Source of the DNA: Serilophus lunatus
Lineage: Eukaryota > Chordata > Aves > Passeriformes > Eurylaimidae
Direction of reading: 5' to 3'
Length of the DNA: 64,000 nt
Assembly: GCA_013399895.1 (NCBI GenBank)
Contig: VXBA01000323.1
Location: 124,001 to 188,000, forward strand
Below the pieces are notes generated by a model. That model searched no databases, had not been told where the DNA came from, and was given only the letters and a program-made list of their open reading frames with translations. The position numbers and the translations under genes are program-made. Shown in pieces: positions 26,901 to 40,589 of this stretch (position 1 is its first letter; the number at the start of each line of letters is the position of its first letter).

Positions 26901-29310
26901 CCTTTTGGACATATTTCCTTGGCAGCAGTTAATCCCAGGTGGATTATTCACCATTCAATCCATCATTTTCAGTGTAGCTGTTTTCTCCCCAAAATGATTC
27001 TTGGATGGAAGTGACACACATGTCAAAGGGATACCTCAAAGCCTTCCTCTCCTTTCTCCACGCATTTAGTAATCAGCAAAAGTACCTTTCTTCAGGTAAG
27101 TCTTTGCAAAACAGGTTGCAAAAACTTGGCAGCAGAAAGTTTTAACTGAGAGACTCTAGATGCAATATCAAATTTAGTTCTCTCTTTTCTATATAAATTG
27201 TTTAGCAATGGTCAGTGGAAAATATATTAGTCTGTTTAATAATTAGCTTGGATGACATTTTAAGACTACAAGCAATAATTACATGCAATAAATAATTTTT
27301 TTAAAAATCAAAATTTTTTTAATGTACTCTATGATCAACAAATAAGCTTATGCATATTGGATAAAGTGAGAAAATAAAGCTTATCACTAAGCAACTTAAA
27401 TTACATGTCCAAACTAAATAAACTCTCTTCAGCCTCTAGTGATTAAAACAAACACAATATCTATAGCCAAAAGGTCTTCCTTTGACAGTGGGCCATTTAA
27501 CTAATTCTAGACAACTCCAAGCCAGAACAATTTTTAGCATCCAAGAAACGCAGCCATATCAGTACACGTCCAGTCTTCAGCTTGTACGTGTAAATAACAA
27601 AGGGATTCCTAGATAGCTGTCTTTTCAGTGGTAGAAAGATTTCTGAGCACCTTACTTGCTGACATAAATACTTACAGCTATTGCAAAAAGTAAAACTATA
27701 GTTGAAAAAGCCTTCAGTATTTTATTACATTGTTTTCCACTATTTATGTTACCAAAATATCCTCCTCCTATGCAGCGATGGATTGACTTTCTAAACACTG
27801 AAGGTGCATTTTATTAACCCCAGCAAATCTGTACATTTGCACGAAACAGCCCTGAGTAATTCCTCACTGCCAGAGGCAACAACTGAACCCAACATCTCAT
27901 CTGGGTATTGGCTACAACTGAGGCAAAGGAATTAATTTCCATGAGAAATGGTCCAGCTGGAAGCCAGGAGTCTGTCTAACCCCACCACATTTTACCCCAC
28001 AGATACGGAGGTGATGCTGAAATGACATTAAGGCAGCATGTGAAACCTTGTCACTCGGATGGTTTCTACTGCACCTATCCAAGTCCTAACGTTTACATTC
28101 ACAACTTCTCCACCTTCATGGCCTAAGCAGCACATGCCAAATCCAGCAAGCACCTTGCCCTTACAGAAGAATAAACCAATTTCTAATACAAAGTTCGTTT
28201 TTTTCCTGTTTAGAAATCAGAATCAAGCAGATTTACAAAGGTATCTACTGTGTACCGATGAGGGAAAACGGATTTACAAAGTGCCCAAACAGGTTAGACA
28301 CGTAACCCCTCCTGAATATCAATTACACTGCTGCTTAGGCACTTTTCCAATTTCTTGGAGCCACCTGAGGCACCGAAAGCACAAAGGTACTTATGTCAGG
28401 GACTAAACAGAATTGACAAATCTTTCCTGTTTTAGTTTCAGCAAGTATCTAATGCTTCATCCTGCACTGAGAATTTCTGAAAAACAAAGCATGATTTACA
28501 TCAAAAGAGATGGTTCACTGGTTACAATAAGATGCATCACAAAAGCTATGAATTTTCATAATAAACTATTACTTTCTTTTCTGATTAAGTGACTATACAC
28601 TTCAAATAGACCATAAACAAAAGCACATCTATAACTACATAATATAAAAATAAAAAAATCCAACAAAGTTGTATTAATTTTCACTTGCTATATGCTAGGG
28701 AATAATTTCCTATCTCCCTATGCCAGATAAAAATGCCACTATTTAAGGAAACTTCAAATTTCAGTTTACATTCATCATATCTTACCCTTAAAGCGTTCTG
28801 AACACCATGTAGAACAAAGCAGGTATAGCATCCCCATAAATAAAAAAGTCCTTGCTTCTTTGTACAGATGATTGGTGTGTGCCTCTCCCTTGGCAAGGAG
28901 CTCTCCAAGCACAGAACAGGCAGTGAAATGAAGGCAGAGTTCCAGCTATACCTCCTAAGTTTGTGTGATCTCCAGCTAACAAGGAACCAGAGCCAAACTC
29001 TTTCTGAAAAGCAAATCACTCTCTAGGAAATGGGAGAACAGAAACGGAAAATAAGTGTTGTGGCTTGGCTGCTCATTATAACAGAAAACAGGGGAAAAGT
29101 AGCAGGAAAAAAAATAAATAAAAAAGTAGCAGCAAAGGTATTTCCAACACACCAAATACCCATTAAAAGTTGTGCTGTATAAGACATTGAAGTACTTTTT
29201 ACTTGGAACACTTCTCTAAAATATTTCTAAACTGATGAAGAAAAAAGTAAAAATGCTTTCATGCCTTTAGTAAAGGCTAAGAGCATTTCAGGCAGGGCCA
29301 TTTCCTGAAA

Positions 29311-29453
29311 ATATTCTTTTCAGCAAGCAGCAGGTAAACTGAAAACTCATCAAGTGTGGCACCGAATTACACATACATATATATATGCACACGTATATTC
29401 ACGCACACTCTGAATTTTACTCTCTATACCTCTCTATAGCTCATTTTTAGCTG
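29311..29453. repeat. Local direct duplication, copy 1
   Basis: ctgaaaactcatcaagtgtg, gcaccgaattacacatacat..., and ...actctgaattttactctcta...catagct-like end. The same order of words occurs at 30647-30819 with about 15-20% differences and expanded CA/TA tracts. Confidence 0.8.
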
Positions 29454-30646
29454 GCAATGCCTTTTTACACTAACAAGGCTTTTCTGCTCTAACTTCTTGA
29501 GCTGTATGCAGCTAGCCGAACTAAAAGTTATTTTTATGTATTCCATATTTGCTGTAATTCCCAGGAAATAAGGAATTAGAGTAAGATGTTTAATATTAAT
29601 TTCATTTAAGAAGCTGGTTAACCTGCATAGCTTAGAAGTCTTAAGATGAAAATCCTGACAAGACTCCTACTGATTTTAATCAGACTGGATTTCACTGCTC
29701 TATTACTCAAAGCAGCAACACAATACAGGAGGTTTACCATGCAAAGGTTCTTTTTCTCATGCTGTTAGATAGATTTTTCCAATTAGCTTTAACCTTGTCT
29801 CATTTTGAGGACTTAAGCTCATAACAATTTGCCAAATTCCTTCAGCAGAAACTCAGTTTTTAAAAAAAGCAGTTGGTTTAACTAACAAATAAAAACATTG
29901 GCTCACAAACATGTGATGAGACTGGTATCAGTCCTACAGCAGCCAGTAAAGGAACAGGCTTGTAAAAATATTTATTTATAAAATTGAGTTCCACTGTAAG
30001 CATATAGCCTTGAACATGGGGAACTGCTAACTGGGCATACCTATCTGCAATATCTTACTTGGACATGCACTCATATCAGTCAAACTACCAGTACCAAACA
30101 GAAAGCACCACATGAATATACTTAAAAGCTCCACAGTAAAACAAATCTAGTCTTCTAGGGACAACCCACTCTCACCAAGCAGATGAAGAAAAGCACAGAG
30201 CAAAACAAATACTTTTCTCTGTCAACAAAAATCCTGAGTTCCTCCTCCTCAAGCATTGTGACAGATGCCACCTGGGACAACAATAGCTCCCAGCTACGTG
30301 CTGGACCCTGTATCACTAAGTGGCTTGGGTATTATAGCTTAGGGACTCTTGCTCTGGTTGGCTTGTATTTAAAGGTAAAAAAGGTCATGGGCTAATATTT
30401 AGCACCTGCACGGACAGGCTGAGAGGTCTATAATGCCATCTCGTTCCTCAGATGTACTAGTGTTAATCAGATGACAGCACACTGATGTCACTCCAATGAA
30501 AAGTCCCGTTGTAGCTGTATATGGATATTCTAACAAAGAAACCTCCAATTTCCTCACAAGTTTTGGTCTTCATATTTAAGGGGGGTGGTGTGGGGAGAAA
30601 GGGGGGATTGAATATGCAAACAACCTCAAAAAAAATACTTGGTGCG

Positions 30647-30819
30647 ATATTCATAGCCTCACTTTTCAGATATACCTGCTAGCTGAAGACTCATCAAGTG
30701 TGGCACTGAATTACAGACACATATATACATACATATATGCACACACATACATGTACACACTCTGAATTTTTCTGCTGACATTACCAAAATACCCTTCCAT
30801 AGCTGATTTTTATATCTGG
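30647..30819. repeat. Local direct duplication, copy 2
   Basis: ctgaagactcatcaagtgtg, gcactgaattacagacacat..., cactctgaatttttctgctg..., ccatagctgatttttat. Same orientation as copy 1, about 1.34 kb away. Not a recognised transposon family. Confidence 0.8.
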
Positions 30820-30900
30820 TATGTAAGTTATTTATATATCTAGTATATATGCATATATCAAGTATATACTGGTGTATCTAGTATGCAAGTTATCTATACG
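30820..30900. repeat. Imperfect tandem repeat, TATCTAGTATG..AAGTTAT units
   Basis: The block tatctggtatgtaagttatt recurs about 60 bases later as tatctagtatgcaagttatc, with further tatctagtatat / atatcaagtatat copies between. Low-complexity AT-rich repeat joined to the right copy of the local duplication. Confidence 0.7.
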
Positions 30901-33520
30901 TACTTTGTAAATTATTACCTGAAAAAAAAAGCTTTTTGTCATTACTGGAAGTGTGCCTTAACACATGTAACTTTGCCAAATTAAATTAAAATTCTAGTGA
31001 GATAATATGATAAATCTTCTTGGAGAATATAAAACAGCTCCAAAAATCAAGGAACTTGGCAAATATACTGCATTTTGGGGGAAAAGTCCTTCATTTATGC
31101 AAAGGCACTCTTTTAGCTACCAACAAAGACAGCTTATAAGAAATGTTAATGTTAAGTTCCTTGGTTTTTAATTAAGATTTTTAAAAGATTGTCTTTGTAG
31201 AAGTTGAGAGATAAAGACTGGATCTTTTTCTGAAAAGTCACTTAATGTGAAATGGCATGATTACTATAACCATGAATACCTACATTGTTTCTCTTGGACA
31301 TTACTACTGAAATCCTGTATTTATACAGTTCTGACCAGTGGAAGTAAGGGACTAGTAAGTGTAACTGAAGTTACTCTATGGGCTCAGAGGATAAATGCAG
31401 TTACCAGGACTTTTTGTTTAAGAGATGATGTGTTGTTTTGTCCCCCACTCTGATGCAGGTGATGAGTCATCAGCTGTACAATAATGTAACCTGACCATAC
31501 TGTTCCAGTGATGCTGCAGTACATATATAATACAGTCGAAGCAGTCAGCTTCAGTACCACCACTGAGCATTACCTAAAAAGGTGGTTATGCATGGAAAAC
31601 AATGCAATTTAACATTTTGAGATGATACCGCTCGGATTTCTTTCCAAAAGCTCGTGAATGTAACAGATGAGCATTTCAAGTGCCTGTGAGTACAGCAGCT
31701 GACAGTATATTTTGCAGCACTGTTGTTAAGTTTGGGCCAAGCTGACTTCAGACTTGAGTCAGTTACCACCTGTATACCTGGATCCCTCAAAACCTGGGCA
31801 GAGTCATGATAGTCCACTACTTTTGTAAAAGCCTTGACTATAGCACCCTCATGGCTATCACATCAGCAATTACAGTTCCTAAGATGGAACACTAGCAAAT
31901 CTTGATATCAAAAAAGGTTTCCTCTGCTTCCCTACTGCATCATGGCAGGAGGCTACAAAACTCTGTATGAAAAGACTGCATTCCAGACAGATCTGTACTG
32001 AAGAAAGGAAACAAACAAATAAACAACAGAGAAGGTGAGATCTCTAGAGCAGAAAAAAAAAAATTAAAAATTGTTGTTATGCAAATAGGCCTCCACTTGT
32101 GACGTTCAGTGCAGACACATAGAACATAAAACAAGCACTAAGAAATTAGAGAAATATTGGGGGTTTTTTAATTATTTTCAAAGACTTGTGACTGTCTCCA
32201 GGATCTTTCCGTTTTTCTGTCTCTGCTGAAGACAAGAGAGGGAAGGATGTATTACACAGGAGGACACACAAGTTGATCTGACATTATCATGCTTCCATCT
32301 TGGTTGGGCTCTGCCTCAAGCCAAATTTTGCATGCTGCTTCATCTATTGCTTTCAAGTTAGAATTTTAAAGCTTTCAAGATGCAGTATATTCTCTTTGTG
32401 TGCAAACTTGCAGATACAATGAAGATGTGATCTTAATTATAACTTCTAGGAAGACACTGCAGTAAAACTATTGCTGTTAATATAGTATCAATAGCACAGC
32501 AGATGAGTCCCTGGGGAGGGAATTAAAACCTCAGCAGCAGCAACATATGGTTTAACAAAGAACAGTAAGATGCTCTCCATCATAGAGTATTATTAGTCTT
32601 CATGAGAGACTAAGAATCCTCATGTTTGCTCTCAGAAGCCAAAGAGAGAAGGGAAAAGACTCCAACATTGTTCAAGTTTATACTCTGCAGCAGCATTTCT
32701 CTTTCTGTCTTTTCCAACCAGAAGACTATAAGGCTTAGCTTCACAGAACAAGGGACTATAGCTCTTTTTACCAACCACAAGAAATACTCACTTCTTTTCC
32801 TGAAATAAATATTTGAATGAGTATTAAAGCTAGAGCAAAACAACTGATCGTTCCACCATATACCCAACAGACAAATTACCCATTTTAAATGTTTACCATG
32901 TTATGATACTGTAGTTCTTTTAAGAGCAGATTCATTTTAGCAGCCCCTTGATAAAGTCAGAAAATATTAACATGCAGATTCCATCGAGAGCAATAATTTG
33001 TTAAAAATCAAAACCCAATAAAATGGCCACAAGCACAATGATTCATTCAATTATCAATAACAGCCAAACCAGTATTAATTACGACACAGGAAGAGCTTTA
33101 ATATTTCATTCAGTTTTAAAGTTTATTAACTCAAAGAGAAAATTATCCGTAACTTTCTCATGCAGTCTCTGCCTAGTTCTGGGAAAGCTGTTTTCCTAGT
33201 CAACACACTTATAATTTTCAAGTCAGAATAAAATAAACATACAGGTTTTTGAAAACTACATCCCATTTTTTTCCAGGATTAAAGAGTATCATCAGGTGCT
33301 TTTCAGTTTCAATTCATGGCATGCAATTCATGGATGTAATCCTCAATGAAAAATCTGTTATATATCGAGCCGGGAAAGTTGGTCCGGAATTTTTTTCATT
33401 GAACATCACATCCCTTTCACATACACAGCAGTGATAGAAGGACAGCAGCCACAGCTAAAAGGTGAAATTAGCATAGCCAATTATGTGCAGGCTATTATAG
33501 GTGGTCTCATGCCTACAAAG

Positions 33521-33549
33521 TGTGTATATATATATATATATATATATAT
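33521..33549. repeat. (TA)n microsatellite
   Basis: gtgtgtatat followed by an uninterrupted TA run; about 12 units. Confidence 0.95.
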
Positions 33550-35231
33550 GACTCAGTCCCTGGTCTGCCTTCACTGTTTTCATTTTGATCTGTGCAGCTT
33601 ACTAAGCTTCCTTTGCAGATCAACCAGTCATTGACTCATTGATACTTCAACAGAGGATACACATGCACCTTCATATGAATCCAAAACAGCTCTCCCCCGA
33701 GTTTCTGGAAAGAGCATCCATTTCCCATTTTAAATCCTCCAGATGCCACAAGGCAGAACTATCTTTCCTCTGACTTCATACTCCAGGCCTTCCTTCCTAG
33801 GACTTGGGTATTACTCCTTCCACCAGAGAAGTACAGTCTCCTTAGCCTAGCTTAAAGCACTGAAATGGAATCAAGTACACACTTATCCCACCTTCTAGCA
33901 GTGGTTTGTTTTACTAAAGATTTCATTAAAAAAAGGCTAGAGGCCGTGCCAGCTCTTTAAGTAGCCTGTTTAACAATTTCCCCAATTAAGTCTAAATCTT
34001 CTCTGCAGAAATGAAGTTCACAGTTTCTTAATGTTACTCTATTATATGTGTACCACAAGAAAATCTAAAAAAGCAGGTGTCCACGTTCTTCCGTAACCTA
34101 CAAAGATCTCCACTAGAAAGTCCAAATATGTGTGATCTCCATTCCGTTTTCTCTTACAGTCTAGACACCCTCTCCTTATTTCCACATAAATCATATCTGA
34201 CAAAACCTGACATCCTCTGGAATTACTGCAGGGATATTTTGCCTCTTTCCTTGTTGCCCTCAAAAGAAATCTTGTATTCTGGTGAGACGTCACTAGTACA
34301 CAAGTAAAATGATTGCTCTAATCACTACTTCCTGTTAGGTCAGAGCAAAGTATGAATCATTCCATAGCAGCACTAAGACCATTAGTTTGTTCCAGCTGAA
34401 AGAATGAGGGGTTTTTTTCTCTTAGGACAAAGGAGTCATATTTGGCCTTATAATTCTATATTAAATCCAAAATTGCATTTTATTGAATTTAACCTTTCCA
34501 GTTTTCAATCACCTTTTCAGCTTAGAGAGGTTTGCACTAATATGTGTGAGTATTTTTTAATTACCTACGAGATTTTATAAGAACAAATTTACAAAAAAAA
34601 AAGGAGATGTGTTAATGAAGACCAAATGCCATTAGATAAAACTACTAATTAAATTATAAAATTATAGTCTAGCTGCACAAATAGCAAGGCAGAAGTCACA
34701 TAGTTCATATATGAATGCAACAACCTCCTGCATGGGTAAATATGAGATCAGACAGTACAGTAAAAAAAAAAGTATTCTTAATCTCAGTAACTATAAACTA
34801 GTACTCACTAGTTTTCTGCTCATGGACCACAGCAACAAAAGCAATGTGATACAGTGCAGAGGTATTTTGTTCTTTCTTCTCATCAGTTTCACAAGACTAT
34901 GATTTTAAAACTGTAGGAAGGTAGGTCAGGTTTCTCTGGGATACCTATTTTTTGCTAAACAATTAATTTATGGAATTATTTTAATTTCTTAGAACAAGCA
35001 GCAGCCTTCCTCAGTACAGGTCTTCACTTGTCTCTGGCTGCTACTAAATCTTTGTTTCTGTGGCGACACCAGCTTCCTCCAAGTGAATACTCAGTTATTC
35101 TTTTACTTGGGTTCCCTCCCTTACTCTCATTGCCAGTGACACTATTGCTAAAATTCTTGAAGCCATCAGTCATCTTCTGAATAGTTTGTCAGCCAGCTGG
35201 ACAACTTCAAAATATACTGTATTTTTCTCAC

Positions 35232-35335
35232 CTGCTGTGCTTTCTGGAACCTCCTGCTTATCTTGCACAAGCTGCATGATATCTGACACCACAACCTGAT
35301 GGTTTGTATCATCTTCTTTCTCTTCATTGGGCTGG
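35232..35335 (-). CDS. Gene A exon 3
   Basis: The exon opens with one base that completes the AG left by exon 2 (Ser), then 34 codons reading QPNEEKEDDTNHQVVVSDIM, then QLVQDKQEVPESTA. It ends with one spare G at a fine donor, AGCAG|GTGAGA. Two acceptors four bases apart (GCAACAG, then GCAG) lie here; the downstream one keeps the frame with exon 2. The peptide is acidic and polar, probably disordered at first, then helical. Reading upstream in the same frame is open to an ATG at 35407-35409 (start MSDYWYRSLILCKETGSCNC), preceded by a further acceptor at 35431. That offers an alternative N-terminus if exon 2 is skipped. Confidence 0.82.
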
Positions 35336-35430
35336 CTGCCTGTTGCAAAACAATTGCAGCTTCCAGTTTCTTTGCACAGGATCAGGGACCGATACCAGTA
35401 GTCAGACATGAAAATTCTCTATGTTGATTT

Positions 35431-36212
35431 CTGAAATTTAAAACCAAACAAAATAATTTTTTGCAAAATAGAAAGGAAAAACCTTGCTACTTGAAAGAAA
35501 AGGCTCAAATAATGTTAATGACAATTACATACAGATTAGAATAACTTTGATTTTATCTGAAGAAAAAAAAGCAGTTTATACAATAGCCATCCATGGTATA
35601 GTACCCAATGTGAAAGTTTCAGGAGTCTCCTGCGGTTTCTTAAAATGCTTGTATCATAGGAAGCTAATAAAAAAACAAAACCCCAAACAATATACAAATA
35701 TCAAATCACATATGATCTTAATAACTGCATAAATGCAAAAAATACCAATATCACTCCGCATTTTCAGCGGAACAAGTCAATATTTATCTTACAAGCACCT
35801 TCCAAAATCGTTTTAACTAGGTGAAAGAACACTCCATTATATGGGGGCTGAAATTACAGTTCAGAATTTTCATAAGCAGATCGACTGAATGAAACCTTGA
35901 GACTTGAAACATAGTAGGAAGATACGCTTTGGTTTCTGACACAGCACCCAGGTCTTTGGGGCTGCCCTCTTCCTGAGCAGAAGGAAGGAGCAACAGTTCC
36001 CCTAGCCTAGAAAGAGCTAATTAGCAGGCTTATTATATGTGCTTACAAGCAAGAGAATGAACATGTTCTGAAACACTTGCAGGCTTCTCAGTTTATGTCA
36101 GAGAACCACAGGGGTTTTTTTAGAGTAAACAAAAATCACCTTCTTGAAATCGTAACTAAATCGTCATTAATTGTAAATTCCTTTATATGAGGAAACAACT
36201 TGATCATTAAAT
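35431..36212. other. Gene A intron 2 (left part)
   Basis: AT-rich unique sequence between the CR1 3' end and exon 3. Confidence 0.5.
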
Positions 36213-37655
36213 AGCTTGGGTTGGAATGGACCTTTCTGAAAGTCACATAGTCCAATACTCCTAGAATATGCAGGGACACCTTCAATTCAATCAGGTTGCT
36301 CAGAGCCCCATCCAACATGACTATGAATGTTTCCAGGGATGGGGCATCCACCAACTCTCTGGGGAACTTGTGTCTCACCACCACATTGTAAAAAACCCTC
36401 TATTATCTAATGTAAAACCCAGTCTTTCTTCAGTTTAAAAATATTACCTTTTCCTATCACTCCATGCCCTTGTAAAAAGGCCCTGTCCATATTTCCTGTA
36501 GGCTCCCTTAATGGACTAGAAGTTACCGTAAAGTTTCTTGGAGCCTTCTCTTCTCCAGGCTGAACAACCCCAACTTTCTCAGCCTGGTTTCAAGGGAAAG
36601 GTGCTGCAGCCCTTGGACCATCTTTTTGGCCCTCCTATGAACTCACTCCAACACATCTACATCCACCTTGTGTTGGGCTCCCCAGAGCTGGACACAGCAC
36701 CTCAGAATGGAGTAGAGGGGAAAAAAATCACTTCCCTTGACCTGCTGCCCACACTGCTTTTGATGCAGCCCAGGACACAGTTGGCTTTCTGGGCTCCATG
36801 CACACATTGACGGGTCACGTTCAGCCTCTCATCCACCAGCACTCCAATGTCCTTCTCAGCAGGGCTGCTGTCAACCTGTTCATCCCCAGCCTATATTAGT
36901 ACCAAGGCATGCCCTGATCCAAGCGGGGCACCTTGCCCTTGATCTTGTTAAACCTCATGAAATTCCAGTGGGCCCACTTCTCGAGCTTGTCCAGATCCCT
37001 CTGGGTGGCTTCCTGTCCTTCAGGTGTGTCAGCTGCACCGCTCAGCATAGTGTCATCTGCAAACTTGCCCAGGGTGCACTCAGTTCTTTTGTCTGTGGCA
37101 TTAACGAAGACAGTAATTAACACTGGACACAGTACAGACCCCTGAGGGACACCACCTGCCACTGCTGTTCATCAGGACTCTGAGCCATTGACCACTACCC
37201 TCCCAATTCCTCATCTACTGAACACTCCACCCACTAAAACCCTCTCTCCCCAATTCAGAGAGAAGGACGTTGCTGGGGATCATGCCAAAGGCTTTACAGA
37301 AGAACAGATAAATGACATCTGTGACCCTCTCCTTGTCCACTGATATATTCACTGCACCAGAGAAGGCCACTAGGTTTGTCAGGCAGAAGTGTGGGAAGAG
37401 AGGTTGCCAGTGAAGCCTTGAGTACTCTGGCCTTCCCCTCATCCGTTGTTACCAGTTTGCCAGCCTTGCTTGTCAGCAGGAGTATTCTTTCTTTGACTTT
37501 CCTTTTCTGGCTGACATACCTGTAGAAGCCCTTCTCGTTATGCTTTGCATCCCTTGCCAAGCTGAGGTCCAGCTTTGCCTTGATCTTCCTCAGCCTACTG
37601 CTACATCACTGAACTGGACCTCCGTACTCTTCCCAGAATACCTGTCCTTCCTTCC
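36213..37655 (-). mobile_element. CR1 LINE, 5'-truncated, with remnants of ORF2 reverse transcriptase
   Basis: A 1.4 kb CR1 in the same orientation as gene A. On the minus strand it carries broken pieces of the CR1 ORF2 protein in more than one frame. One is an upstream part (ARDAKHNEKGFYRYVSQKRK, about 37560-37490). Another is the reverse-transcriptase core with PQGSVLCPVL and the catalytic FADD motif (about 37052-37063), followed by ADTPEG..ATQRDLDKLEKW. The 3' UTR ends near 36213 with the usual ggttggaatggacctttctg tail (plus-strand view). Frameshifts and stops make it inactive. About two thirds of a full CR1 is missing at the 5' end. Confidence 0.95.
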
Positions 37656-37660
37656 ACTGC

Positions 37661-40589
37661 ACTACCAAGGTGTCATTTCTTTAGGAAATTACACCACATC
37701 CAGAGTTGGGTTTTTTTCCTAGTTCCTCTAGAAGGCACGTGGGCCACAAAAATAATCACCCAAATCTCCAAGCATGAGGGATCTAACATGCCTTTCCAAG
37801 TCTGCCTGGAAAACACCGGGCCCAAGAACAGGAGATGTGCATCTCCCTTGTCAAATGTCACAGGTTTTGGATAAAAATCCCTGTTACTCCTGCAAGCATC
37901 TAAATCCAAGTGTTTCTAGTGTACCTCTGTTTCTCAGTGCTGATTAACTTGAGTAAAAGTATCACTTCACAAGATGGATATTAACAATACAAGTCGTGAT
38001 TCTCTATATAACATTCAAAGATGTCAGTTTTATAGACTCGAACAAAGTAAAGTCCACTTAAAAAACCTTTTCAATATAGAAGGGTTATCTGTTTCATAAG
38101 AGACAGACAAAAAAGACACCCCTATTACTTAGCCCCCCATCTCCCAGGAATCATCCACAAAGGTTAAAGTACTCTCTCTAGCACTTACTACACTACTTCA
38201 ACAGACAAGAAGATTTCCAGATAAAACACACTTCAAGCATTACAGCAAGGTGGGGTGCATCTTCCTTAGCCAATGTATTGCCAGTTTCCTCAATTCTCCC
38301 TTTGCCTATTTCCAGGCTTCCAGTTTTGCAGCACTTGTCAGAGGATGGGTAAGGCAGTTCAAAGCAAATCTCTTTCTGTAGCTGTCGTGCCCGACAGGTT
38401 CAGTGCACACATCCTCTTGGCACAGAGATAGCAGGAAACACTTACAGCTCTACTAATTCATGTACTGCTTGTAAATAATGTATGTAGCAAATTGTTCATA
38501 GTTTTAAATTGCATCTGCCTCTGTAACTGTCTGGCATGCCACGTGCAATAATGGGCACAGGCATGCACATGCAGGTACATGCAGGGTTTTAATGCAAAGG
38601 CATTTCACAGCACTTCAACCTTTTTTTTTAATTCTGTGGGAACAAGGTGAATTCTTTCAACTTCCCTTACACCTGAGACATTAAAGCCACTTAGCAAAGT
38701 TTAAACTTCTCCAAACCAGAACTTTTTTTTATCCCAAGAACGAGGGCAAAGATGGGGAAGTCTCCTCTTGAAGAGACAAGAATCCCAGAAGCTTTCAGCA
38801 GCTTTTCCCCTTGCTCCTGTGTAAGGTGAACTGAAAAATCTGTGCTTCAGGAGTCAGCAAATGACTTTAGGAATAAATATTTCATTTATTGCCTTTCTTT
38901 AAGGAATGGAAACTCCTGGAGATTAGCAGAAATCATTATATCCAAGCATGCAGTTAAAGACACACATTTAATTTATGGCCTTAATCCTTAACCAGTTTTC
39001 TGATCCAGTCATTATCTTGATTTTAAGAGCAGTAACGTGAACTTCGTTTTTAAGCCAACACAGTAGGGGCTCAGAGGATGCATAAATCGAGGAAAAAAAA
39101 TATGAGAGGGCTGAGAAATAATCACTTACGCGTGTTTTTCACTCTTTAATGAAAAGAGACAGCTTGCATAGACATTCATAAAATTACTTGATCAAGATTG
39201 CCTATAAAAAGGAAAACAAAAAAGGAGGGGGGTAAAAAAAACACAGATAAGCCCTACTTACTCTCTTAAGAGCTAATGTAAAATGTTCCAAATAGTCAAA
39301 GCATCCCTGATGGATATATTTCCACTTGGATCACTGCAATGGTACTAAAGGCACAAGTAGTTTTTCTCATTATTCCAAAACATCCAAAGATAAGCTAATA
39401 TCCTCAACCAGCATGAAAACTAGGCTGATGTACCACAAAAAAAGCCCAAGAATGAAATCTCCCTTTGAAACTTACAGGTCTAAACAACTGCTCCTGAGGC
39501 TGTTTTGCATGCTAAAACCACTACTGCTTGAGAATTCGGAGGGGGATTGTTTGTTCTAAACCAGATTGCAGACACCAAAGTTGGTGAAATACCCAAAGAA
39601 AAGCAAGGGCAGAATTTGGATCCATTTGTGAGGACATAAAGCACTGCTAGACTCCATTGCAGCCAGGACCTCTACCCAAGAGCTGCACCTAAGTTCAACT
39701 CAAGGCCTTTAGTCTGTGCTAGAGCTACATGACTGGCATGCCTGTCTACAACCCTGTCACTTGTGCAGGGCTACATCACATCCCTGCCTTGAATCCTGGC
39801 TCTGGATCCATTCATTCCTGACTGGACTCCCTGGAGGGACCAAGTTCATTGCTTGTCATGTCAGAGACAGGTGGTTGAGCCTGCTATCAATGCTCAGTTC
39901 TGTTGCAAAGGATACAGGAATATCTGGAGCTTGGCAGGAAGTCACTGTACAAAACCAGCACAAATACATTACAGCATATTATAGGTTGGACTTGATGATC
40001 TTTAAGGTCTCTTCCAACCTTGTTGAGACCGTGATAGCATTGGCTGTGCTCTAGGTTAGGAAGAAGGGAAAGTCTCCAAGAACACAGCAGGTACAACAGG
40101 TCACTGTTTATTCAAGTTCTTGTGCAAAAGCTCTGCTTTCCTACTGTGGTACTTGTCATTTCCAGGCAGTACGTTGGGTAGGGGTCACGACCCCCCCCAC
40201 TTACTACAAATAGTTGCCTGCTATTCTGATATCAGTTAGGAACACTGTGTGCTTTGTCCAAAAGGCCTGGCAGTATGTTAGCTTTGAGACTGTAATTGCA
40301 TACAGGACCAATAACTCATTAATATGCAATACTATTCTTAAATCTTAACTCCAGGTTACTTCTTAATTAAAGTGCAAATGCTTTCTGAACCATTGCTTGT
40401 GAAATTCAGACTGAAGTCCTGGTTTTGAAAGCAAGCGTCCTCCTATTTCAATCACTTTGCACACACACTTCACTGATTTTACTTCATTTTCCCATCCAAA
40501 ACCTCCCTTTAATTCAAGAATAACATTGCAAAGGCAGTAGTTAATAATTATCTTCAAACATAACCAGATTGCATAAAGCACACACTTAC
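37661..40589. other. Gene A intron 2 (right part)
   Basis: Unique sequence apart from the CR1 tail at 39980-40037 and a C-run at about 40191. Donor-like motifs at 39127, 39257 and 40187 have no convincing exon attached. Confidence 0.5.
39980..40037 (+). mobile_element. CR1 3' tail fragment
   Basis: ttataggttggacttgatga, then tctttaaggtctcttccaacc, then a gagaccgtgatag-like end. It matches the conserved 3' terminus of avian CR1, plus orientation. Only the tail is recognisable. Confidence 0.85.

Larger units (their letters stand above)
23968..35231. other. Large gene A intron
   Basis: 11 kb of mainly unique AT-rich sequence. It contains the TA microsatellite (33521-33549), the local duplication at 29311-29453 and 30647-30819, tandem repeats at about 30820-30900 and A-rich stretches near 29105. 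Scattered 60-115 codon open frames on both strands lack splice support. Confidence 0.5.

Noticed and set aside
36136..37560. Several 75-90 codon minus frames
   Set aside because: They are pieces of a dead CR1 reverse transcriptase and its 3' region, not host genes.
39257..39330. Possible exon before donor AGA|GTAAGTAGG
   Set aside because: The two protein-like frames each meet a stop at the acceptor or before the donor.
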